From Castanea sativa (lineage: Eukaryota > Streptophyta > Magnoliopsida > Fagales > Fagaceae), in NCBI RefSeq assembly GCF_040712315.1, contig NC_134020.1, positions 13,555,251 through 13,619,250 on the forward strand: a DNA stretch of 64,000 nucleotides. The letters are read 5' to 3'. The translations under genes were made by a program, and so were the position numbers. Position 1 is the stretch's first letter. Each line of letters starts with the position of its first letter. Below the pieces are notes generated by a model, which was not told the DNA's origin, searched no databases, and saw nothing but the letters and a program-made list of their open reading frames with translations. Positions 23,779 to 34,966 of this stretch are shown piece after piece.

Positions 23779-26736
23779 ATGTCATCTTCTACCATAGGAC
23801 CTTCTATCCTTACTTCTCATGGGGAGGAATATCATCCATCACTTGAATAGGAATGATGAGGAGGGGCTCCTTCAAGACCCCAAGACCCAGGCTTCACACT
23901 CTCACATGGACTTCAAGGTGAGTTTTTTTTTTTTTTTGAAAAATGTTGTTTCATGCTTCCTTTAAAGTTTGATGGTGAAACATTTTCGTTTTGTTGTGTG
24001 AGCTTGTTGGAACTTGGGGTATTGTATGGTTGGTCATGTTGTATTTTGGACAATGTTAGTGGCTTATGGAATTTTTTCGATGTTGGTAATTTGTGATGTT
24101 GTTGCATGAATTTTGGCTTGGATTTTGGGGGCATTGACATTGTGAAAACTTTTTTGTATAAGCTTGGATGGATATATTCATGATGAATGTGGAAAATTTG
24201 TTGGCATGTGTAAATTTTATTTCATGAAGATGGCAAAATTTTGTGGGTATGAGTATGGAAAATTTGTGGGTAAGAAAAAAAACATTTCATGTATGTTATG
24301 GAACTTGGATTGTGGTGGGCTTTTGTTGAGCATGAGATTTTGGCTATGGCAATATTTTTGTTGGGTGTGCGATGTTGGATCACTAATAAATTTTGTGATT
24401 ATGAAATTGGACATGTGGGAACTTTTTGATGGTGGTTGTGATGTTGGAATTTTTATTTTGGTTGTGTGATCTTGATCATGGGAATTGTTTGGACGTGTGA
24501 TTTTGAACATGTGGGAAAAAAAATTGTTGGTAATTTTGGACATGTGGAAAATTTTTTGTCATGATTTTGGACATGTAGAAATTTTTTTCATGATTTTGGA
24601 CATGTAAAGAATTTTTGGTTGTGGTTTTGGTCATGGAAATTTTTTGGTTATGGTTGTTATGTTGTAATATTTTTTGTTGGTGATTTTGGACATGTGGAAA
24701 TTTTGGTGGTGATTGTGATGTTGGAAATTTTTGTTGTGGTTTTGATCTTGAAAAATTTCCATGTGATTTTGCAGAATCTTAAGAGCTAGGCCAGTCTCCA
24801 AACACTAAAGGGTATATGGGTGATATTGTCTCTCGACATTAGGAATATTATCAATGAAGCCAGCTTTCAAATTTTCTTTGAGGTTTTGATGAATCAAGAA
24901 GCTCATGAGTACAAGGATATTTAGTTGCTACTTGCCTTTGTCAGAACGGTTTTGGGATACCACATGCACTTTCCATTTTCCGAGCTCCCTTACTTCAAAG
25001 GAGATTAAGAAGCTCTTAGGTGTAGTGCCTTCAAAAATGAAGGGCAAAAATGTCCCTTTGATGTGGTTATATGAGAATATAGAAAAATGTAGCACCATAG
25101 CAATCGGGACATGCATGTTCATGCTCCTTTTCATTGGGACTATCTTGTGTCCAGACTTAGGTAGTACTTTGAGTCTGGGTTATTTGTGGAGCTTGAGAGA
25201 TATTGAACAAATCAAGAATTATGACTAGGGTGGCATGGCTTATGCAACAATTTTGCACTTCATGACTTAACTTTCTAGACGTAGTATCTCAAGCTTGGGT
25301 GGTGCTCCCTTTGTCTGGCAGGTGAGGTTTGAATTTTTTGGCTATGTGTGGCTTTTTAGGAAATTATTTGGTTAACTTGATGGTGTTATGAGATTTTTCA
25401 GGCTTGGATGTATGAGTACTTTGGAGTTGGTCCTTAAGTATAAGAGGTGGTTGATGGTATTTATCCTAGATTTCTCCGGTGGTTGCCTAAATACTGTTTG
25501 TCAACGCCTTCTAGGCGTTCTTCAAAGATTTGGCATATGGTGATTGACAATTTGACTGTTGCTGATGTGAGTTTTTCTCTTTTTAGGTGGCATTTTTGTT
25601 TTTTTTTTTTTATTATTTTATTATGGTTTGGTTGCCTTTTGATTTTGGGTTCTTTTGTGATTTTCAGATGGCTCTAAATCCTTGGGTTAGATGTGAGGAG
25701 TATGCCGAGTGTGAGTGGGCTTTGGAACTGAATGGTCGCTAGGTATTGTTCGAGTGTGGCCATGGGAAGTATTGGTATCTTGGTGATTGGGTTTTGCCTC
25801 AAGTCCGATGTGTGTACCCTCTTACAAAAATTCTAATTCCTCCTTGTCCCTCCATCTGGTTGGCTGACCTTCTAGCCAATGAATAGATTGCTTGGGCTCG
25901 CATTGGTCATGTTGTTTTAGGAATACCATGCATTTACTCTAAATTTGTTCATACTCAATTGCAAGGCAGTCTAGCGGGCATTTCTGTGACATCGATATTT
26001 CCCTTCTCTCCTGAAATCAAATTTTCATCTTGCATATTCTTTTTCCATATTTCTGCTTGGTGACAACATTTGCATGTTGGAATTTCAAGCTCCATCTTTT
26101 GAAGGAGAGGAAGAGGGAGAGGATGATGAAGAAGAATTTCCTTCTCCTCACCATGCTGGTAGCTTTTCTAGTTCTTTCATGGAGACTTATCCTCATTTTC
26201 TGGCACTAAAATATGAATTGATGAATCCTGATGGAACATATAGTTCAATGCCTTTGGATAAGCCAAAGCACACACCAAACGTCCCTTGGCCCGATCCGGT
26301 ATGTTGTTGTATGTTTAGTTCTTTGTCCTTATTTCTTCTTGGCTCATGATCTGGTAGACTTGTGCTTCTGGTTGATGTTGATCTTGTGGAAGAAATTTTG
26401 CAAATGATCGAAGGTTTACAACTGTGGCTCGTACTCAGTCTTCCTAATATGTGATCAATGAGGTGAGCTGGGTATGTAGTGATGCTTTCTAAGTGTCTTT
26501 AGCTTGGACTTTTTTGAGAGTTGGTCTAACTCTTGACTTTACGGACTTTTCAGGAAGTCAAATGGCAGTTGTTGATTTCACTAGAAGGGGAAAGGATCAA
26601 AAACCTTGAACTTGAGAGCCGTCAGTATGACCCTCGATTCTATGCAAGTCAAGAGGGAAATACCGAAGATGGCTCCTCTAGAGGTGGGTCGAGGAGGTCT
26701 TCTCGCAGGCAAACCCGAAGTCTCAATGATGTTTGA
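23779..26736 (+). pseudogene. PMD-type (plant mobile domain) gene, broken
   Basis: The gene-like structure begins at ATG 23779 (MSSSTIGPSI). Apparent introns have GT...AG ends: 23918-24774, 25322-25401 and 25567-25667. The exon at 24775-25321 ends FVWQ and joins in frame to AWMYEYFGVGP, the PMD signature (compare the YDWGGMAYA-like segment just before). The next exon (from 25668, MALNPWVRCEEYAECEWALE) continues to about 26040. Later pieces at 26074-26300 are acidic and end PWPDP; the last (26554-26736) ends RRQTRSLNDV with a charged coiled-coil-like region. PMD proteins such as MAIN and MAIL1 act in nuclear gene silencing; PMD genes are also carried by transposons. Several stops and a frame change make this a relic. 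It is antisense to Gy2. Confidence 0.7.
24534..24700 (+). repeat. Short repeat in the first PMD intron
   Basis: TTTTGGACATGT recurs at 24534, 24565, 24594 and 24684, a loose unit of about 30 bp. The open frames nearby come from the TGG/TTT-rich composition and are not separate genes. Confidence 0.7.
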
Positions 26737-27585
26737 TTTGTATTTTGAATTTTTCCTACAAAACAAGAGGTGTTCCTTAGACAATCTTGTATTAATTTTC
26801 ACGTTTAACTCTTTGTCCTTGGAATTGCCTTGGATCATGTAGAAACTTTAACTGAGACAAGTTTAGAATTCCCTTGATGAGGCCATGTAGTACCAATTTA
26901 AACTTATCTTGATTGCCTCTGATGGAATTCGCACTTACTTGAATGAGGCGGAGCTAAATGCCCCTAGATTAAAATGAATGCATGATTTTTGGAAGTCTTG
27001 ATGATTTTTTTTGGAAAGGATGATGATGGCAGTCTACTTTTTTTAGAAATGAATGAGACATGGTCAAATGCCCCTAGTTTGGGACACGAATCCATGGTCT
27101 CGAAAAATCTTGATTTTATCAAATTTTGAAAACAATGATGTTGGTAATGATTTTTGAAAACAAATAAGTTAGGCATGCCTGAATGCCCCAGTTCAGCCAA
27201 AAAAAAATCTTTTTGAGTGTTTAACAGGATAAAAAATGGACCTAAACAATGCCTAAAAATGCAAAATAGTGCAAATGGGCATCAGTGGAACTAGGTGCCG
27301 TTCAACACTTTTAGAGTGCCGAATGGCACCTAGTCATGCCATGACACTTACGCCATTGTGGGTCGACTCCTCACGCTTTTCCAATGCATGTTTCACATTT
27401 TCATGTTTTTTGAAAAATAGTTTATCCATGTGTGATCATGAAACACTTTCCCATTCAACTACAAACTCTTTGAAACCTATTTAAACCTAATTAAGAACTG
27501 GTGTAGCTTATATTGATGATCTCTCCTGCAACAAATCTCAGTATCAAGGTTAGCAAAGTACAATAATCACAAGAAAAAGTCATCC
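26737..27585. other. Noncoding spacer between the two PMD-type pseudogenes
   Basis: No coding sequence is supported. It contains a clear inverted repeat at 27290-27334 (reported separately) and repeated AATGCCCC(T)AG segments near 26960, 27070 and 27185. Confidence 0.5.
27290..27334. repeat. Inverted repeat (hairpin)
   Basis: Arms ACTAGGTGCCGTTC (27290-27303) and GAATGGCACCTAGT (27321-27334) pair over 14 bases with one G-T type mismatch and a 17-base loop. A related GCCATTCGGTACTTT / AAAGTGCTGAATGGC pair lies at 21274-21325. Confidence 0.85.
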
Positions 27586-28755
27586 ATGGCTAGCAATCAA
27601 AATTTTTCTCATTCAACAATTCATGATATCAACAGATGGGTTCATAGCTTTGGTTTTAGTACTAAGACCAATTTTACAGCCTAAACTAGAGGGGGTTAAG
27701 GCTCTAAGGAATGTCAAAATCAAGTAAGACTTCCTTCGTGCTACTATGAATTTTTGGGATCCCGAAGATCACATGTTTTGGTTTAAAACTGCTGAAATTT
27801 TTCCCACAATAGAAGAATTTTCCGCTATCCGAGGCTATGATCCAAGCAAAAAATCTGTAACAGTTTCCTGTGATCCCAAGCATACGGAGTCTTTGTCTGA
27901 TACTCTTGGTCTTCCTACTTCCATTACTAGTAGTATGATTAAAGGAAATATGGTGAATCTTTGTGCAATTGTTTCAAGGATGATTAACAAACTCACTTCC
28001 AAAATGACCGACAATATGCAGAAAAATTTTGGCTTGACCCTATACTTCATGGGAGAATTTTTGCTTTGCTCTGGAAGGCACGGTTTCATGGATGTTCGAG
28101 CCATAAGTGTTATGAGTCAGATTAAGGATGGTGATAATCCTGTTTTTTAAATCTTGGCAGAAACTCTTCTAGGATTAGACTCTGTGTTTCATGGTGGTGA
28201 ATCTCAAAACTTTCTTGGGAGTCCCTTGACTTTGCAGATATGGCTGATGGAGTGGCTGGATATGGTTGCCAGGTCTACAACTAGTAACTATGGTCCTAAT
28301 AGTTTTCCTAGTAGAATTGTCATTAAAACTAAGTGCCAAACTGAGAGTGACTAGGTGAAGTTTTTTAACAAGAAATCCAGTATGAGTAAGGAATGCCTCA
28401 TGGAAAAAGAAGAAAACCTTTCACTCTTGTGGACCTGAATCCTACTTCTATAAAGAATATGCTATCGGGCTTGGAGATGGCTGACCGAGTGGACCTGTCC
28501 TTTGTCAAGGTTCACTTTCACAGGATGACTATAGAATACTCTAACTGGTTGGTGGAAAAGATTTCTGACAAGGAAGCTGAGATGGTTGCTATGAGAAAAC
28601 AGTTTCTCAGAGATAATCGGGAAAGACACGATGATGACAACTATGAATTCAAAAGAGGGGAAAAGGATGACGAAGTACCTAACAAAAAAGAAATCAATGA
28701 TCAACCAAAAGAGGAAAGACTGAAGACAAAGTCACCTTCTTATTTTTGGCTTTGA
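27586..28755 (+). pseudogene. DUF7745-like (PMD superfamily) gene, broken
   Basis: The likely start is ATG 27586 (MASNQNFSHSTIHD). A stop and a frame change near 27680 lead into a good stretch from 27746 (MNFWDPEDHMFWFKTAEIF), followed by a long conserved region with FPTIEEFSAIRGYD, LGLPTSI, and FLLCSGRHGFMD. A stop at 28148 is read through in the same frame to QTESD near 28354; a frame change near 28390 leads to MPHGKRRKPF and a charged C-terminal tail rich in Lys/Glu. I recognise this as the DUF7745 family, whose N-terminal FWDPE..F....PT.EE pattern matches PMD proteins. Function unknown. It follows the other PMD relic in the same direction and is antisense to Gy2. Confidence 0.7.
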
Positions 28756-29149
28756 ACATGTTTATTTAAAAGTTGATGTAAAAACTCTTATGTTTAGGAA
28801 TTATTTAGGACTTTCTGGTTAAGGGTTTTGTTTAAAGGTATAGGCTTTTAAGGTTTGGTTTTTATTTATTTATTTATTTTTAGGCATTGGTTTAGGGTTT
28901 GGGTTTAGGATTTAGGTTTCGGGTTTGGTGTGTAATGTTATGATTTAATGGAATGGTTGAGTTTTGAAAAAGAATTTTTCTTAATGGGCAAATGGTGGGT
29001 TTGGGGAAATTGTGACCAGACCGGTGCATGGTTGCCAACGTACCTCCTTGGTAGAAGGATCAGGTCATCACGTAGTTCATTGATTTTTTCATTTGCCCTA
29101 ATTTTTGCCTAGGCCACCCTTTCGGGTTTTCAACCTAGCAGGCTCTCTC

Positions 29150-29185
<36 letters not shown>

Positions 29186-29289
29186 TAGATTGCCCTTTTG
29201 GGTTTTCAACCTACCTCTTTTGTTTTTTTTAGGTCAAGCCTAGGAAGGGAAATAACATAATTTACAACCACTTCAGACATGGTGTTTTC
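28756..29289. other. Noncoding region between DUF7745 relic and Gy2 integrase end
   Basis: No gene is visible. It contains a TTTAGGG-like degenerate run near 28885-28930 and two copies of a CCCTTTTGGGTTTTCAACCTA-like segment (about 29117-29137 and 29191-29211) either side of a poly-T run. Confidence 0.5.
29152..29184. repeat. Poly-T run
   Basis: 33 consecutive T bases between the two copies of the CCCTTTTGGGTTTTC segment. Confidence 0.97.
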
Positions 29290-29292
29290 AGA

Positions 29293-30651
29293 CTACCACC
29301 TCAGATGTGGTATTTCTTCAATTGGTCCATGTTGGTTGGTCAAATTGGTCCATATGGACCTGCCCAATTTTGCTTGAACTTCCCATTTGCATCTTGAACT
29401 AGGGCCCGAATCTCTTTCAACACTAGATCCCCCAAATTCAAATCTCTTGTTCTTACTTTTTTGCCAAAAGCTTTCCTGAGCCTCCATTGATATCCCTAAA
29501 TGTGATATAGGGCCTTGAGTCTTTTCTCATCCAGTATGCATAACTGGTCATATCTGCTTTGCAACCAATCTGCTTTAGGTATTTCACTTTCCAATACTGT
29601 CCTTAGTGAACGAACACCCATTTCAATAGGAAGGACTGCTTCTATCCCATACACTAATGAATAAGGAGTGGCTCCTGTAAAGGATCAGATTAACGTTCTA
29701 TACCCCAGAGTGCATAGGGTAATTGTACGTGCCAGTCCTTGTAATTTTTTGTGCTTCTCTTCAAAACTCGTCCTATATTTTTTTTAATGGCCTCAACTGC
29801 TCTATTAGTGTAAGGATGGTAGGGTGATGATTTATGGTGCTAAATGTTGAACTGTCGTAGAAGCTTTTCTGTTTCTCCTATAAAATGTAGCACATTGTCA
29901 AAGATAATTTCATGTGGTACCCCATATCTGCAGATGATATTGGTCTAGATGAATTGAGCAACTTTCTTTGAGTTCAAAACCTTGTATAAGGTAGCTTTTA
30001 CCCACTTAGTGAAGTAATCAATAGCAACAAGTATGAATTCATGGGCATTGGATGTTGTTGGGTGAATTTTCCCTATAATGACCATCCCCCATGTAGAGAA
30101 TGACCAAGGTGATGTCATGGTATGTAATGGCATGGGTGGCATATGCTTCAAATCTCCAAGGACTTGTCATTGATGGAATTTTTGAACATGAGCTGCACAA
30201 TCGACTTCCATAGTGGTCCAGTAATAACCTTTTCTCAATACTTTCTTGATAGCATGTGTGCATTCATATGTGAACCATAGCTTGATTCATGAACCTCTTT
30301 AATTATTTGTTGTGCCTCCTTAGCAGTTACACAGAGGAGATGAATTCCATCATATGATCTTCTGTAAAGCCTCTCACCACAAATAATGTAATTAGTAGAC
30401 AACGTCCAGATGGTCAACTGGTCATTCTTATCTGCAGACGGTGGGTATGTCCCATCCTTGAGGTATTGTAAGATGTTTGAATACTGTTCACCTTCCCCAT
30501 TCTTTCCCTCATCTTCTTCTATTTCCACGCAATAAGTTGGTTCCTCTTTTTGTTCCACCACTACTGGTCTTGCTTGGTCTTCTTTAGGTCCATCCATCAT
30601 GGATGCCAACATTGCCAAAGCATCTATAATTTGATTCTGCATCCTTGCCAC
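29293..30651 (-). pseudogene. Gy2 integrase (broken)
   Basis: The N-terminal part (30651-30235) is open: a Glu-rich linker, then an ICGERLYRRSYDGIHLLCV segment and the start of the H2C2 zinc-binding region (HESSYGSHMN). The core follows in several frames: SNAHEFILVAIDYFTKWV near 30010-30060, a FDNV-type segment with the second catalytic aspartate near 29890, and an AVEA segment with the catalytic glutamate near 29800. The first catalytic aspartate, normally in WGMDVIGKI, is lost (it reads WGMVIIGKI). The C-terminal part ends near 29300. It would insert the cDNA; it cannot work as it stands. Confidence 0.8.
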
Positions 30652-30655
30652 ATAT

Positions 30656-30974
30656 TGGTATTAGACCTTGTTGAATTTTGAGGCCCACTTTTGAAGACAT
30701 ATGTGATAAGGCATCAACCCTTCTTCTTTGATTTCCCATTTATTTTGAATCTGAGAGATTTTCAAGGCTGAGTCACCATATACTTGTAACTCTTTCACTC
30801 CAAGGCTTCGGCTGCTTGTAACCCCATGATATAGGCTTCATATTCAGTGGCATTATTGGTGGCAGGAAAATTAAGTCTACAAGAAAATGGGATGTGTGTC
30901 CCTTTTGGAGAAATTAAGAGAACTCCAATGCCACTTTCATTATGATTTGTTGCTCCATCAAGTACACCTTCCAT
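30656..30974 (-). pseudogene. Gy2 RNase H, C-terminal segment
   Basis: Minus-strand reading gives an RNase H core: VLDGATNHNESGIGVLLIS with a catalytic aspartate, then NATEYEAYIMGLQAA with the glutamate motif (about 30840-30870). Stops occur after that. It is cut at its upstream side by the solo LTR at 30980; the flanking GATTC is duplicated at 32387-32391. Confidence 0.8.
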
Positions 30975-30979
30975 GATTC
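30975..30979 (+). repeat. Target duplication GATTC, left copy
   Basis: Exact 5-bp match with 32387-32391 on the other side of the solo LTR. Confidence 0.9.
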
Positions 30980-32386
30980 TGTTAGGATGTGTGCCCTTAA
31001 ATCCTATTGTATGATGCTATGTATGACATTATGTATGACTTAATGTTATGATTAATAAAGTTGTTTTATTGTTATCTAAAATAATGGTAACATGAATATT
31101 TGGACATTATCATATAGTCCATGAGATGCATAGTATGTGATTTATGTGATTTAGTCACAAAAGATATAAATCACAAGTTCTTTGTAAACTCAAAATTTAT
31201 AGTTCATAGTCAGTGATGAAATTGGGCATTTCATCTGTGAAGACTATAACGTATCACCTAAGATGATTTGTCTTGATCATGGAAGTAGGGACTTCTAGTT
31301 GATATGTTGATATGTTTTAAGAGTTAAGACGTATTGAACTGGACCGCCATGAGATTTGTTATTCTCTTAACGACTGTTAAATGAATAATAAATCTCACGA
31401 CTTCTATTTACATGAACTCTTAATCTTGAGATGATAATTGGTCTGATCATGAAATGTAGGTTGTTTTGATATATTAGGAGTGAAATCTAATGTAATGGTC
31501 AAAATCTCAGTATGTTGGGCAGCCACATTTAGTATTGATGGAACATATATTCTCAAGATGGAATTCATAATCTCTTAATGGAGATATAAAATATTCCCTT
31601 GAGATAAGTTTAATGGGTTTGGTTATTCAGAGTGTTAGGCCTAACCACTTTATTAAAGAGTTACTAAAGTATATATTTATGAAATTGGATTTCATAAATA
31701 TATGATGAATAATTTAAAGGATTAAATTGGGTACTCAAGGATAAGATGTAGTAATTTTCAAAGTGGCAGTCTACATTCATGACTTTGTATTACTACGAAT
31801 ATTTTATGAAGGGGTTGCATGTATAATAAAGTTTTGGGATATAATTTATTAATAAGGCCTAGAGTGCAATTATATTTATATAGTGGTATTAAATATAATT
31901 AATGGTAACTTTGGACTTGTCAAGAGTTGACCGAAAAGTCCAAGGCCCATTGTAGCTAGTGTCTTATTGGTCCATTTTGGTCCCACTCTAAGCCACACAC
32001 TAAAACCCAATTGAAAAGCCCCAATAGGCCAGCCCAATTAGATAATCAGTTAGTTATAAAGGGAGAAACATAAAAAAAAATTTATTAGAGAGAGACATCA
32101 TTGTGAAATGGTATGTATGTGAGAGTGAGACACACTTTCATTCTCCCTTTAAAAACTGCTTAAGAGACCACACATCTTGGGCATAAAGTGGAATTGGAGT
32201 AAAGATTCAAAGTATTTCCGAGTACTTCAATCTTTGGTTTTGAATTTTACCACACTAATGTACGCTATCTTGTTCTTAAATTCTGAAATTTACATAGTGC
32301 ATGTTATCAATCATGAATGAAATAGATCCTTATTTGTTGCTTCCGCTGTGAGTTTTGTATGAGATACAAAACCAGTTTTTCTTACA
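30980..32386 (+). mobile_element. Solo LTR of the 1.4-kb copia family, copy 1
   Basis: 1407 bp from TGTTAGGATG to CTTACA, TG...CA ends, flanked by perfect GATTC duplications in Gy2 RNase H. No internal region is present, so this is a solo LTR left by recombination between two LTRs. A TATA-like TTATAAAGG lies near 32053. Confidence 0.95.
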
Positions 32387-32391
32387 GATTC
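32387..32391 (+). repeat. Target duplication GATTC, right copy
   Basis: Exact match with 30975-30979. Confidence 0.9.
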
Positions 32392-32547
32392 TACCTCAAT
32401 CCCCATGATATCATCATCCATAAAATCTCCTTGGATCTCTTCAGCTTCTTCTGGTGAACAATGGGCTAAGTGATCAACCATCGCCCTCCCCTTCACAGAT
32501 TTTCAGGTCACATATTTTATATCAAATTCTAACAAAAGCAAAACCCA
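32392..32547 (-). pseudogene. Gy2 RT-RNase H linker, between two solo LTRs
   Basis: A 156-bp island of Gy2. The minus strand reads KGRAMVDHLAHCSPEEAEEI and then a DDDIMGIEVES segment, the linker before RNase H seen in Tat-type pol. Removing the two solo LTRs joins it to the neighbouring Gy2 pieces. Confidence 0.8.
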
Positions 32548-32552
32548 TTAAG
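32548..32552 (+). repeat. Target duplication TTAAG, left copy
   Basis: Exact match with 33959-33963. Confidence 0.9.
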
Positions 32553-33958
32553 TATTAGGATTAGTGCCCTTAAATCCTATTGTATGATATTATGTATGAC
32601 ATGATGTATGACTTAATATTGTGATTGATAAATTTGTTTTATTATAATCTAAAATAATGGTAACATGAATATGGAACAATATCATATAATCCATGAGATG
32701 CATAGTATGTAATTTATGTGAAAAGTCACAGAAGATATAAATCACGAGTTCTTTGTAAACTTAAAATTTGGTTCGTAGTCGGTGATGAAATTGGGCATTT
32801 CATCTGCGAAGACTATAACATATCGACTAAGATGATTTGTCTTGATCATGGAAGTGGAGACTTCTAGTTGATGTGTTGATATGTTTTAAGAGTTTAGACA
32901 TATTGAACTGGACCGCTGTGAGATTTATTATTCTCCTAACGACTGTCAAATGAATAATAAATCTCACGACTTCTATTTACATAAACTCTTAATCCTGAGA
33001 GGATAATGGACCTGATCATGAAGTGTAGGTTGCTTTGATATATCAGGAGTGAGATCTATCCTAACGATCAAAATCTCAGTATGTTGGGCAGCCACAGTTA
33101 GTGTTGATGAAACATATATTCTCAAGGTGGAACTCATAGTCACTTAATGGAGATATAAAATATTCCCTTGAGATAAGTTTAATAGGTTCAGTTATTCAGA
33201 GAGTTAGGCCTAACCACTTTGGTAAGAAGTTACTAAAGTATATATTTATGAAATTGGATTTCATAAATATATGTTGAATAACTTTAAAGGATTAAACAGG
33301 TTACTCAAGGATAAGATGTAGTAATTTACAAAGTGGCAGTCTACATTCATGACTTTGTATTACTACGAATATTTTATAAAGGGGTTGCATGTATAATAAA
33401 GTCTTGGGATATAATTTATAAATAAGGCCTATAGTGCAATTATATTTATATAGTGGTATTAAATATAACTAATGGTAACTTTGGACTTGTCAAGAGTTGA
33501 CAGAAAAGTCCAAGGCCCATTGGAGCTAGTGTCTTATTAGTCCCTTTTGGTCCCACTCCAAGCCACATACTAAAGCCCAGTTGGAAAGGCCCAAAAGGCT
33601 AGCCCAATTAGATAATTAGTTATAAGGAGAGAAACATACATAATTTTATGTATGAAATGAAAAAGTGAGGCATCATTGTGAAATGGTGTGTATGTGAGAG
33701 TGAGACACTCTAACATTCTCCCTTGAAAACTGATTGAGAGACCACACTTCTTGGGCGTTAGTGGAATTGGAGTGAAGATTAAAAGTGTTCCCGAGTACTT
33801 CAATCTTTGGTTTTGAATTTCACTGTTCCAAGGTATGCTCTCTTGTTCTTATATTCTGAAATGTACATAGTACATGTTATGAATTGCGAATGAAGCAAAT
33901 CCATTAATTTTCTGCTGTGTATGTATTGTATGTGATACAAACATCTATCTTTCCATCA
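32553..33958 (+). mobile_element. Solo LTR of the 1.4-kb copia family, copy 2
   Basis: 1406 bp, beginning TATTAGGATT (the expected TG changed to TA) and ending TTTCCATCA. Perfect TTAAG duplications flank it. Closely similar to copy 1 throughout, with an extra ATGTATGACATG unit near its start. Confidence 0.95.
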
Positions 33959-33963
33959 TTAAG
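33959..33963 (+). repeat. Target duplication TTAAG, right copy
   Basis: Exact match with 32548-32552. Confidence 0.9.
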
Positions 33964-34961
33964 TACTTCAAAGGATCCATTCTTGCAATCAACAAGACCT
34001 TGTAAGCAAGCATATAATGTCTGAGTTTGCGGGTTGCCCATACAAATGCTACGCATGTCTTCTCAAGTGGTCAATATTTTTCTTCATAAGGCAACATCTT
34101 CTTGCTGATGTAGTAGATTGTATTCTCCTTCCTAAACTCTTCTAGGTATTGAGCAAGCAAAGCCCCCATTGCTGTATCTGTAGCTGTGAGGTACAACAAT
34201 AATGACTTTTCAGGTATCAATGGGATGAGTATTAGTGGTTTCTTCATATAATTCTTCGTTTTCTCAAAGTCTTCTAGGCATTGTTAATTCCACACTGTAG
34301 GAAATTCTTTCTTGAGCAATTGGAAAATTGGTTCACATGTCATTGTGAGCTGAGCTATGAACCTGTTGATGTACTCTATCCTCCCCAGAAATCCTCGGAT
34401 CTCCTTCTCAGTTCTTGGAGGTTTCATCTCTACAGTTGCCTTGATTTTCTCAGAATCTACTTCAATTCATCTTTGACTTACCATAAACCCGAATAGCTTG
34501 CCGGATGTGACTCCGAATGTGCATTTTTTGGATATAACCGTAACTTATAGAACTGGATTCCTTCAAAGAACTTCCGCAAAGCTGGCATATGTCCTTCTCG
34601 GTCCTTGGACTTGACTATCATATCATTAACATAGACCTCTACTTCTTTATGAATCAAGTCATGCAACAAAGTGGTAGCTACACGTTGGTAAGTAGCACCA
34701 GCATTCTTGAGGCCAAATGGCATGACTTTTTAGCAATAAGCCCCCTATGGAGTAATAAAGGAGGTTTTCTCCATATCTTCTAGAGCCATCATAATTTGAT
34801 TGTACTCTGAAAATCCATCCACAAACGATAGCAAGGTATGCCCCACCGTATTGTCAACTAGGATGTCAATGTGAGGCAACGAAAAATCATCTTTTAGGCT
34901 GGCCTTATTCAAATCTCGGAAGTCTACACACATTCTGACCTTCCTATCCTTCTTTGGTACC
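33964..34961 (-). pseudogene. Gy2 reverse transcriptase C-terminal half and linker (broken)
   Basis: The open part 34933-34745 carries RT motifs: MCVDFRDLNKASLKDDFSLP, a DILVDN segment and a FVDGFSEYNQI block with a catalytic aspartate. The next part (34723-34478) starts MPFGLKNAGATYQRV and holds the catalytic box at 34622-34633, which reads YVND; the usual form is YVDD, so the second catalytic aspartate is an asparagine. Toward 33964 the connection/RNase H start is readable only in pieces. It is cut at 34961 by the rearranged insertion block. Confidence 0.85.
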
Positions 34962-34966
34962 GAAAC
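34962..34966 (+). repeat. Target duplication, left copy (GAAAC)
   Basis: Matches GGAAC at 39167-39171 with one difference. With the block removed, the Gy2 RT reading frame runs through in the ANVVP motif. Confidence 0.75.

Noticed and set aside
24164..24543. Open frames on both strands in the PMD region
   Set aside because: They lie in an inferred intron with short repeats; the TGG/TTT-rich composition explains them.
28885..28930. TTTAGGG-like runs suggesting interstitial telomere
   Set aside because: Only a few imperfect TTTAGGG-like units mixed with GGTTTGG and TTTCGGG; too short and irregular to claim.
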